From positions 1 to 35,299 of IMG/VR virus record IMGVR_UViG_3300042471_000175: 35,299 nucleotides of DNA; one strand, 5' to 3'. This stretch comes from a virus. A model generated the notes under the pieces. The model had not been told where the DNA came from. It made no database searches and was given only the letters and a program-made list of their open reading frames with translations. Numbering within the stretch: position 1 is the first letter of the stretch; each line of letters begins with the position of its first letter. The translations under genes were made by a program, and so were the position numbers. Positions 29,903-35,299 of this stretch are shown here, piece after piece.

Positions 29903-30090
29903 TCGGCATCAGGTACTCTTGTCTTGGCAGGGAGGAAGCATCCGCACTCTTTACAAGTGTTGGTTAGCTTTTGATGGTACGGGCAAACCACGCACTCCTT
30001 CATCCGCTTCTCTGATAGCTTTCTGCTTTGCTTAGTATCGAAGCACCACAGCATCCAGCCATGAAGGATCATCTTGATCTTCTTTAACAT
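29881..30090 (-). CDS. Small zinc-ribbon-like protein
   Basis: The protein has 69 residues. After a hydrophobic N-terminus (MILHGWMLWCF, maybe membrane-contacting) and a basic stretch (KQSRKLSEKRMKE) comes a Cys cluster: C33-x2-C36, C46-x2-C49-x-C51 and C64. The end GCFLPAKTRVPDAECPVQRW, in sense, matches a small zinc-binding phage protein seen in Bacteroidota virion gene clusters, function unknown. The cysteine spacing supports one or two metal sites. It overlaps both neighbours (7 nt and 22 nt), typical for coupled genes. Confidence 0.78.
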   Translation of the reverse strand: MLKKIKMILHGWMLWCFDTKQSRKLSEKRMKECVVCPYHQKLTNTCKECGCFLPAKTRVPDAECPVQRW

Positions 30091-30434
30091 TCGATGCAGT
30101 CGATTAAGTTAATAACTCCAACATCCTCAGCATCGGCATTGCTGTTCACTACCGAGAAGCTAATGCAAGTATATTCAACCTCGCAGATGGTGAACACCTC
30201 ACAACCCCTGAGGCTAATCGTATAGCCTTGCAGTGGATCGATCTTCGCTCCGACAATGGTAACCATTCCATCAACATCCGATTCGCTGCCGTAGAAGGTC
30301 TGAATCTTGCCCGTTGCATTGTGCTTGATGTCTACCACATAAGTAGCATCGGCAGGCACTACTCCGAAGGTGATGCCCTCGTTACAGTAGTCTACAATTA
30401 TTCCAGAATCAAAGCACGCTGTACATACGCTCAT
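30084..30434 (-). CDS. Cys-rich virion-region protein, unknown
   Basis: I place the start at the ATG at 30434 (116 residues, MSVCTACFDSGIIVDYCN...), which overlaps the large terminase stop as ATGA. The open frame runs far upstream inside the terminase gene but is only a shadow there. It is beta-rich with many cysteines (3 in the first 20 residues, several later: CEVFTICEVEYTCISF, ending CIEC), and contains TYVVDIKHNATGKIQTFYG and GYTISLRGC. That could be a small virion decoration or connector protein. No family is recognised with confidence. Confidence 0.75.
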   Translation of the reverse strand: MSVCTACFDSGIIVDYCNEGITFGVVPADATYVVDIKHNATGKIQTFYGSESDVDGMVTIVGAKIDPLQGYTISLRGCEVFTICEVEYTCISFSVVNSNADAEDVGVINLIDCIEC

Positions 30435-31708
30435 AAATAACGCTTTAGGATTGCGTTTACAAAGTAACGGAAACAATCTAAAAAGTCTGCACGTTCGGCT
30501 ATGTTTTTTCGGTTGCTTTTTATGATCCCACCATTGGCATCGCATTGCACTTGCTTTGCATCGAACACAAAGCCCTTGCACCGCTTGGAGTTGGCACGAA
30601 TGTCCAACCTTCTTAGTGCTGCGTTACAATCGATCCTGCTGTTGTAGTGGGTAGGATTGGCAGGGATCATAAACTGAGAATCTGATAACCTCAACCTCCG
30701 CTTGATCTGAGTGTAGGCAGATGAGTTATCTCGCTGCTGCACTGTGCCACCTTTGCCCATCGCATCGCCTGTGATCCTGATCAAGCCCATCGGAACACTG
30801 AGTGCTTCTACTGCATCGCAGAACGCATCCACACTGCCCTTGTCGATCTTGATCTCATCTACCACTATCGCACCCCTGCCCACTTGCTGGATCACCAAAG
30901 CACATAACGGGTTGATATTGAAATCGACTGACACGAACACAGGCAAGTTAGGATTGACTTGGATGCTATCATCTATGTGCCTATCATCATTCCACTCATA
31001 CAAGAACGGGTTGGCTACATCATCGGCAATGTCCCAATCGCCCTCAACGAATCTTTGGTATTGGATCGGTGGTAGTTCCTTTAATGATTCAAGGTATTCA
31101 ATCGGGATGTATGGGTTATCTGTGATCTTACTTGGAATGTAACTCCACCTATCGGGCAAGGTATTGCTGCGATACTTCTCGTAGATGATTGTTTTAACCC
31201 AATTGTTCGATGGATTGCACGTTGCCAAGCAAACTATGGGAGGCTTGCCTTGTGCCTTATTCCAACTGCCGATCCTCTCCTGCACCTTGTAGAAGGTTGG
31301 CTCTTGCAGTTCATTGACCTCATCCAGCCCAGCACCATTAACTTCCAATCCCCTAAATCGATTGAGTTCTTTGTCATCATCATAGCTTTCAGCCATAAAG
31401 ATCAACTCACTCCCGTTGTTGAATGTTACCACGTTGGTATCTCGATTCCAAGACTTGATCTTCTGGTCAAGCCCATCACTAAGCAAGCCCGTAAAAGATG
31501 GGAAGGTGGTACGCTTTAGGTCAGGTAAACTCTTGCGGATGATAACCCATCTGGAGCCTGCATAGGTCAGGGCAAGGTTAGCAAGAGTCAGAAGTAGCCA
31601 ATAAGTTTTTCCACCACGTATACCGCCCCCGAACACAATAACTCTGTACTCGCCATTGATGGCTTGATCAAAGGCTACTGTCTGCGTTTCGGTTAGTCGA
31701 TAACTCAT
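30431..31708 (-). CDS. terL: Terminase large subunit
   Basis: The protein has 425 residues and carries both activities. ATPase: Walker A GGGIRGGKT (27-35), Walker B NGAGLDE (124-130, with D129/E130) and the coupling motif ATCNPS (162-167). Nuclease (RNase H fold): SVDFNINPLCALV, first acid D262; ITGDAMGKGG, second acid ~D318; and ERADFLDCFRYF near the C-terminus with the third acid. The 'GGGIRGGKT' variant of Walker A and CNPS motif are usual for terminases of this kind of siphophage. It cuts and packages the genome through the portal. The ATG overlaps the small subunit gene (ATGA). Confidence 0.96.
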   Translation of the reverse strand: MSYRLTETQTVAFDQAINGEYRVIVFGGGIRGGKTYWLLLTLANLALTYAGSRWVIIRKSLPDLKRTTFPSFTGLLSDGLDQKIKSWNRDTNVVTFNNGSELIFMAESYDDDKELNRFRGLEVNGAGLDEVNELQEPTFYKVQERIGSWNKAQGKPPIVCLATCNPSNNWVKTIIYEKYRSNTLPDRWSYIPSKITDNPYIPIEYLESLKELPPIQYQRFVEGDWDIADDVANPFLYEWNDDRHIDDSIQVNPNLPVFVSVDFNINPLCALVIQQVGRGAIVVDEIKIDKGSVDAFCDAVEALSVPMGLIRITGDAMGKGGTVQQRDNSSAYTQIKRRLRLSDSQFMIPANPTHYNSRIDCNAALRRLDIRANSKRCKGFVFDAKQVQCDANGGIIKSNRKNIAERADFLDCFRYFVNAILKRYL

Positions 31709-32010
31709 TCACTGCTTCGCTCTGTGCGGATGATCACCAATGGCTCGGTGGTTGTTATGTTTGTTTCTGTAGTCTGCTTGGCTTTGCCGTATGCACGATC
31801 AAGCAGCACCTCAGCAGCACGAACATCGCCTTTAGTAGCCTTTGCCCTAAGTGCTTTCAAGATCGCCTCTCCTGCCGTAATGCCGTCCTTCTCCTCACCT
31901 AATACATCGGCAAGTAGCTTATCCAGTTCAGGTAGCTTACGAGGTCTGCCGTTAGGGTTGCCCGTTTGTCCTTTCTTGAACTTATGCTTCTCTATGTCTT
32001 TAGCTGCCAT
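31705..32010 (-). CDS. terS: Terminase small subunit-like protein (DUF5681-type)
   Basis: The protein has 101 residues. It begins with a basic N-terminus and FKKGQTGNPNGRPRKLPEL (11-29), the typical DUF5681 motif found in phage packaging genes. The centre is a helix bundle (LDKLLADVLGEEKDGITAGEAILKAL) followed by KGDVRAAEVLLDRAYGKAK, and a Thr-rich acidic tail. Location directly before the large terminase with a 4-nt overlap supports the small subunit, which selects viral DNA for packaging. The recognised packaging site cannot be located by eye. Confidence 0.86.
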   Translation of the reverse strand: MAAKDIEKHKFKKGQTGNPNGRPRKLPELDKLLADVLGEEKDGITAGEAILKALRAKATKGDVRAAEVLLDRAYGKAKQTTETNITTTEPLVIIRTERSSE

Positions 32011-32017
32011 TGTGCTG

Positions 32018-33193
32018 TTATTCTGCTGTATTTACATATTCGATTCCGTTGCGCTTGATAGCCAGTGTTGGATCAAGTTTCAGCATCCTATCAACTATCA
32101 CTTGGCAGTATTTAGGATCAAGCTCCATCCCATAGCATTTGCGTTTTAATTGATGCGATGCGACCATTGTAGATCCGCTTCCAAGAAAAACATCAATGAC
32201 AATATCGTTTTTTACTGATGAATTATTTAAGAAGTACTCAATTAATCCAATGGGTTTCATTGTTGGGTGCTCCTTGTTATTTTTTGTCTTTTCAAATTCA
32301 AATACTGATGTTTGTTTTCTATCACCGTACCATTTATGTGCAGCTCCTTCCTTCCAGCCGTAATGTATGATTTCGTGAATTGGATGATAGTCGAACCTTG
32401 ATAAATTTAAAGATGGCTTTTTCCAAACAATTGCAGATTGATATTTCCACAGCCAAGCATTTACATATTTAGATTGTTCTAAATCAATTGGACTTGCAGC
32501 ATAAATTGGAGATCCTTCTTTAACAAATAAATCTAAAGTTGTAAATACATTTAAAAGAAACTCCTCAAAATCATCCCTTCTTTCGTCATTTTGTATTTTC
32601 CTTCCTTTACTTTCATATCCAATTCCATAAGGAGGATCGGTAAACACCATATCTGCCTTTTGCCCATCCATTAATTTTGATACGGCATCGCTGTCAGTTG
32701 AATCGCCACAAAGCAAACGATGATCTCCAATCTCTAATAAGTCTCCAAGTACTATGTCTGTTTCAATGCCACCATCAGGAACTTCAAAATCATCCTCAAC
32801 GGCTTCAAGGATTTGCTCAGGCTCGAAGTCTGGTATATCCAATCCCCACTCCTCCAACTGCTCAGCATCCCAATCGTTGGCAATCATTTGCCAATCCCAC
32901 TCGCCACCGCTAACATTGTCTTTAATCAAGAACTCACGCTGCTGATCTTCGGTTAGGTTGTCTGCTATGATGATCGGCACTTGCTTCAATCCAGCCTCTT
33001 TGCAAGCCCTTAGTCGCATATTGCCACCAAGCACGACCATATCACTGTTTACTACGATAGGGCGAATGTCAAGCATCTGAGGCAAGTCTTTGATCGACTG
33101 CACCAACTTGGCGAACTTATCATCCTTGATCAATCTTGGATTGTTTGGATTGATCTTGACATCACCTATCTTAACAATTTTGGTTTTCATCAT
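32018..33193 (-). CDS. ParB-like nuclease/DNA methyltransferase fusion
   Basis: The protein has 391 residues. Residues ~5-125 are a ParB/Srx-type N-terminal domain: VKINPNNPRLIKDDKFAKL, PIVVNSDMVVLGGNMRLRAC (GGNMR at 56-60) and FLIKDNVSGGEWDWQMI. Residues ~145-385 are a DNA N6-adenine/N4-cytosine methyltransferase with DPPYG at 186-190, HPTMKP at 309-314 and SAM motif DVFLGSGST at 334-342, beta-class order. Such ParB-methyltransferase fusions are common in phages near terminase genes and probably modify phage DNA at packaging; a nuclease or DNA-sliding activity of the ParB part is possible. Starts ATGATG; the upstream gene's stop is inside it. Confidence 0.93.
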   Translation of the reverse strand: MMKTKIVKIGDVKINPNNPRLIKDDKFAKLVQSIKDLPQMLDIRPIVVNSDMVVLGGNMRLRACKEAGLKQVPIIIADNLTEDQQREFLIKDNVSGGEWDWQMIANDWDAEQLEEWGLDIPDFEPEQILEAVEDDFEVPDGGIETDIVLGDLLEIGDHRLLCGDSTDSDAVSKLMDGQKADMVFTDPPYGIGYESKGRKIQNDERRDDFEEFLLNVFTTLDLFVKEGSPIYAASPIDLEQSKYVNAWLWKYQSAIVWKKPSLNLSRFDYHPIHEIIHYGWKEGAAHKWYGDRKQTSVFEFEKTKNNKEHPTMKPIGLIEYFLNNSSVKNDIVIDVFLGSGSTMVASHQLKRKCYGMELDPKYCQVIVDRMLKLDPTLAIKRNGIEYVNTAE

Positions 33194-33330
33194 TTGCTTC
33201 TTGCTTTGCGATACTTGTCTGCTTCTGCATAGGCGATGGCAACTGCTTGATCTTGATTGTAGCCTTCGCTTATTAGCTTGCGGATGTTCATCTGAATTAT
33301 CTGCTCTGTATCTCCCTGAAATAATGGCAT
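33190..33330 (-). CDS. 46-residue conserved phage protein
   Basis: ATG at 33330, TGA at 33192-33190, overlapping the ParB-methyltransferase ATG. The protein begins MPLFQGDTEQIIQMNIRKLI and continues with GYNQDQAVAIAYAEADKYRK. Short phage proteins with the shape 'M-P-x-F-x-G ... I-x-x-N-I-x-x-L ... Q-A-V-A-I-A' are recurrent in Bacteroidota and other phages, usually near packaging genes. A promoter at 33352 lies 21 nt upstream and the start-stop overlap supports translation. Function unknown; a small helical DNA- or protein-binding role is possible. Confidence 0.83.
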   Translation of the reverse strand: MPLFQGDTEQIIQMNIRKLISEGYNQDQAVAIAYAEADKYRKARSK

Positions 33331-33348
33331 AGCTTTATTGTTATTGAC

Positions 33349-33720
33349 CTACAAAGATATTAAAGAATCTACAAATTCTGATTCTCTTAGCTTATTGATG
33401 TTCTGCCCGATGTCAACCATCTTCTTGTACTGCGATGGATAGATGACCAGAGATCTTAGCTTACCTTCGATGTATGCCATCGTGGTATAGATCTCGTTCC
33501 CATCCCGATCTTCTGCATTGATCAAGATGCCGAAGTTATATTGTGGCTGATCGGTTGGCATAATCACTTTGTTGGTATTGATGAACATCTTAAGATCCTT
33601 ATGCGTTACCGCCACCGCTACATCGTACTCCCAACTCGCTCGGCTGAGATAACCGAAGTAGAAGTAGTTGCCCTCCATCATTGCATCAATGAAGATGCCT
33701 GCCCTGATTCTGATTGTCAT
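33349..33720 (-). CDS. Unknown early protein
   Basis: I start at the ATG at 33720 (123 residues, MTIRIRAGIFIDAMMEGNYF...), 2 nt after the preceding stop. The protein has alternating strands and helices; motifs such as FYFGYLSRASWEYDVAVAV and QPQYNFGILINAEDRDGNEI look like a small beta domain, and the C-terminus is a helix (MVDIGQNINKLRESEFVDSL). No family recognised. It is in the first unit after the promoter at 34641. Its stop is next to the promoter for the packaging genes. Confidence 0.75.
   Translation of the reverse strand: MTIRIRAGIFIDAMMEGNYFYFGYLSRASWEYDVAVAVTHKDLKMFINTNKVIMPTDQPQYNFGILINAEDRDGNEIYTTMAYIEGKLRSLVIYPSQYKKMVDIGQNINKLRESEFVDSLISL
33352..33359 (-). promoter_or_regulatory. 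TAnnTTTG promoter (TATCTTTG) for the packaging genes
   Basis: The minus strand reads TATCTTTG, 21 nt before the ATG at 33330 and inside the last codons of the preceding gene (stop 33349-33351). It would start the unit ParB-methyltransferase, terminases and tail genes. Confidence 0.62.
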
Positions 33721-33722
33721 CT

Positions 33723-34079
33723 TCAAACAAGATATTTAACTGATCTGAATGCCATAACATTGCTCTGATTGTAAAGGTCGATGCAGTATTCAATCACTGC
33801 CGTTATGCTCATCATAAATGCCTCCTCTGGCGTGTCTGCCCCGTAGGCTTCATCCTTCGGTAGCCAAGTGTTATCAGATACTACTTCGCCCTCCCTGATG
33901 AAGATGCCATTCAGCAGAGTGCTATTGCCTAAGTATGGCTCTGTTGTAAATTCAAGATCGAACTCCTCACGTAGGAATGCTCGCAGGCAATCCTTGCCAT
34001 TGTAGCCGATCTCTTTAAGTTTGCTCATCTCGTCATCGGTGAGCAGTAGGTTAAGTTGGTTGCTGTTTAACTGTTTCAT
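33723..34079 (-). CDS. Unknown early protein
   Basis: The protein has 118 residues (MKQLNSNQLNLLLTDDEMSK...). It is acidic, with helices (MSKLKEIGYNGKDCLRAFLREEF) and a beta part (FTTEPYLGNSTLLNGIFIREGEVVSD). The C-terminal half (EEAFMMSITAVIEYCIDLYN) is helical. No known motif. It lies 4 nt from the upstream gene and 2 nt from the downstream start, so it is co-transcribed in the first unit. Confidence 0.75.
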   Translation of the reverse strand: MKQLNSNQLNLLLTDDEMSKLKEIGYNGKDCLRAFLREEFDLEFTTEPYLGNSTLLNGIFIREGEVVSDNTWLPKDEAYGADTPEEAFMMSITAVIEYCIDLYNQSNVMAFRSVKYLV

Positions 34080-34083
34080 CTTG

Positions 34084-34467
34084 TTAGAATTGTGAATAGG
34101 TGTCGATTCGCTTCTTAACGGTGTCGATGAATCGCTCCATCATTGCCGAATAGTAACTGTTGAAATCTGAATGACCTTCTTTGTTAGCCTCAAACAGCAC
34201 ATACAATGCTGCCCTTAATCTTTGGCTTGGTGTCTTGCTGCCCATCTCCGCTGCATCGATCTTCATTGCTTCAAGCAACTGCTCATCGTTGTAATTGAAC
34301 TGCTCACCCTTGAATGCCATCACCCCTACACCACCCATCCAATGATTCATTAACTCGGTCATCTGCTCTGGTGATAGTTCCTGAGTGCCGATGCTGATCT
34401 TGATGGTCTTATCTCGCCTCGTTGCCACCGATTCGATGGCGCAAGGTATGGTCATTAACTTTGTCAT
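34084..34467 (-). CDS. Unknown early protein
   Basis: The protein has 127 residues from ATG at 34467; an ATG at 34455 is also possible and gives a shorter overlap. N-terminal part has a beta hairpin (VATRRDKTIKISIGTQELSP); helix-rich C-terminal part with an aromatic helical stretch (SDFNSYYSAMMERFIDTVKKRI). It overlaps the RHH-like gene by 59 nt. Middle segment KGEQFNYNDEQLLEAMKIDAAEMGSKTPSQRLRA, in sense, is mainly helical. No family recognised. Confidence 0.72.
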   Translation of the reverse strand: MTKLMTIPCAIESVATRRDKTIKISIGTQELSPEQMTELMNHWMGGVGVMAFKGEQFNYNDEQLLEAMKIDAAEMGSKTPSQRLRAALYVLFEANKEGHSDFNSYYSAMMERFIDTVKKRIDTYSQF

Positions 34468-34636
34468 TGTGCTGTTGCTGTATTACGTTCATTAGGTATT
34501 TCTTCACTATCTCCCTGATGGCTTGCTTATGGCTAACAGGAACTCTAAATGTGATGTTCTCGGTCTGCTCTCCATACTTCGACTTCGTGCCTGCATTCGC
34601 CCTGTATCCACCCCTTGCTTTTTTACTGACTTCCAT
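34409..34636 (-). CDS. Small basic DNA-binding-like protein, predicted leaderless
   Basis: The protein has 75 residues. It begins with the motif KKARGGYRANAGTKSKYGEQTENITFRVP, in sense, reminiscent of small phage DNA-binding proteins with a ribbon-helix-helix-like segment: a basic arm followed by strand TENITFRVPVS and helix HKQAIREIVKKYL. The C-terminus is basic (HTLRHRIGGNEAR). It is the first gene of its transcript, with TATCTTTG ending 4 nt before the ATG. A role as early regulator of phage or host transcription is plausible; not proven. Confidence 0.68.
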   Translation of the reverse strand: MEVSKKARGGYRANAGTKSKYGEQTENITFRVPVSHKQAIREIVKKYLMNVIQQQHNDKVNDHTLRHRIGGNEAR

Positions 34637-34640
34637 TGCA

Positions 34641-34648
34641 CAAAGATA
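34641..34648 (-). promoter_or_regulatory. TAnnTTTG promoter (TATCTTTG), 4 nt before an ATG
   Basis: The minus strand reads CACTATCTTTG then TGCA then ATG. AATCAAATAAT lies upstream, related to the AATCAAA element near 6527 and 16767, and TTGCAA lies further upstream. It heads the first short unit (34636-33349). Confidence 0.65.
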
Positions 34649-34685
34649 GTGATTATTTGATTGTGTATTGCAAGTGGGTTAAGAA

Positions 34686-35299
34686 TTATTGTGCATTGAA
34701 ATAATCAAACACTTTTGCAATATCTGATCCAGCTAAATCAAACCACTCACCTCTAATCCTTTTACTTGAAAACAAAGTATGTAACTCTTTTTCATCTTTA
34801 ACTCTTGCATCAAATTGATGAATTAACTCGATTGATGGCTTTTCTGATTGTAATGTTTTCTCACGATAAAGCGGATTGTTTGATCTGCCTATTTTATAAT
34901 ATCCAGTATTTTTATCAATCATAACATAAACTTTAGTAAATCCATAAGATAAAGATTCAGGGCTTTTACCTGATTTAACTTCTATCAAGTTTGTAATATG
35001 TGTTCTGGCATCTGAAGCAATTTGCTTCAAATTGCAATCTAAAACAAAGCCTAAAACTGTTGGCATAATTACATCCAATCTAAAATCATTTAATGGAATA
35101 AAACGAGTATCTGATACTTTGAAATAATATGTGTCATCATCTAAATGATAACGACAATTATAGTCATCGCATTTTTTTACATCGACTATCTGATAAATTC
35201 TATCTTTTTTAGGAAATAGCAACTTTATATCTGCTCTGTTTTTGTTAGACCAAGAAATAAGTTCTGCTTTTTTATCTTGCTTAAGTTTGTCTAAGTAGT
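34686..35299 (-). CDS. C-terminal part of GIY-YIG/T5orf172-like protein (gene crosses the window ends)
   Basis: The frame is open to the end of the window and continues at positions 212-128 in circular form (232 residues total). The C-terminal ~85 residues have the T5orf172/Mug113 pattern of the GIY-YIG superfamily: VYVMIDKNTGYYKIGRSNNP (the V-Y-V-M and Y-Y-K-I-G strands), a catalytic-type Arg and Glu in REKTLQSEKP, ELIHQFDARVKDEKELHTLF and GEWFDL. The preceding part is an unassigned domain (FKVSDTRFIPLNDFRLDVIM). Such proteins are common phage homing-like or DNA-binding/nicking proteins. The joined reading frame is the best evidence that the contig is circular. Confidence 0.88.
   Translation of the reverse strand, partial: YLDKLKQDKKAELISWSNKNRADIKLLFPKKDRIYQIVDVKKCDDYNCRYHLDDDTYYFKVSDTRFIPLNDFRLDVIMPTVLGFVLDCNLKQIASDARTHITNLIEVKSGKSPESLSYGFTKVYVMIDKNTGYYKIGRSNNPLYREKTLQSEKPSIELIHQFDARVKDEKELHTLFSSKRIRGEWFDLAGSDIAKVFDYFNAQ
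35173..35299. repeat. Terminal direct repeat, right copy
   Basis: Identical to 1-127. The base before the repeat (35172) continues directly into this copy, and the left copy continues at 128, so the two copies represent one locus. See the left copy. Confidence 0.93.

Noticed and set aside
1-35299. CRISPR array, tRNA genes, integrase or insertion sequence
   Set aside because: No regularly spaced repeats, cloverleaf sequences, tyrosine/serine recombinase motifs or transposase motifs were seen on either strand.

Overview
The window looks like one complete, circular genome of a tailed phage with a long-tail (siphovirus-like) gene set, probably infecting a member of the Bacteroidota. The first 127 bases are repeated exactly as the last 127 bases. 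The repeat lies inside one gene, and joining the ends restores that gene, so the molecule is about 35,172 bp and circular, or circularly permuted. The host assignment is inference. It rests on many copies of the Bacteroidota -7 promoter element TAnnTTTG just upstream of genes, on start codons with A-rich rather than Shine-Dalgarno contexts, and on small protein families I recognise from Bacteroidota phages. Every credible gene is on the minus strand, so transcription runs leftward around the circle. I see no integrase, excisionase, repressor pair, tRNA, CRISPR array or insertion sequence.

In transcription order, from high to low coordinates: (i) 34.6-33.2 kb holds small unknown genes behind a promoter, then a 46-residue gene and a ParB-DNA methyltransferase fusion. 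(ii) 32.0-30.4 kb holds the small and large terminase. (iii) 30.4-22.5 kb holds small connector-like genes, a tail-assembly chaperone with a likely -1 frameshift site, the tape measure and two large tail proteins. (iv) 22.4-19.6 kb holds a probable tail-tube gene followed by two glycosyltransferase-like proteins, a SAM methyltransferase and a 25-codon gene. (v) 19.6-14.3 kb holds portal, Mu gpF-like protein, scaffold and major capsid protein (MCP). The MCP sits alone between two terminator-promoter pairs. (vi) 14.2-9.2 kb holds head-tail and tail-fibre genes. (vii) 9.2-6.6 kb is a lysis region with endolysin, holin, membrane proteins and an unusual PAS plus histidine-phosphotransfer protein. 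(viii) 6.5-0.2 kb is the early/replication region with an SSB-like protein, two nucleases, an HTH protein, a DNA methyltransferase, a lipoprotein, a replication protein behind a structured leader, and a GIY-YIG-like protein that crosses the window ends.

The virion genes are split into short transcription units. At 14.2 and 15.5 kb an intrinsic terminator is followed directly by a new promoter, which would allow MCP to be expressed much more than its neighbours. Within units, most genes overlap by 1-4 nt (ATGA, TAATG, TGATG), which suggests translational coupling and supports several genes too short for ordinary ORF calling. The most interesting signals are a pseudoknot- or kissing-capable leader RNA before the replication gene (1813-1923), a T_TTT_TTT slip site in the tail chaperone gene, a possible -1 extension of MCP, a set of promoters only 3-4 nt from the start codon (predicted leaderless mRNAs), and a phage-encoded PAS-DHp protein without a kinase domain.
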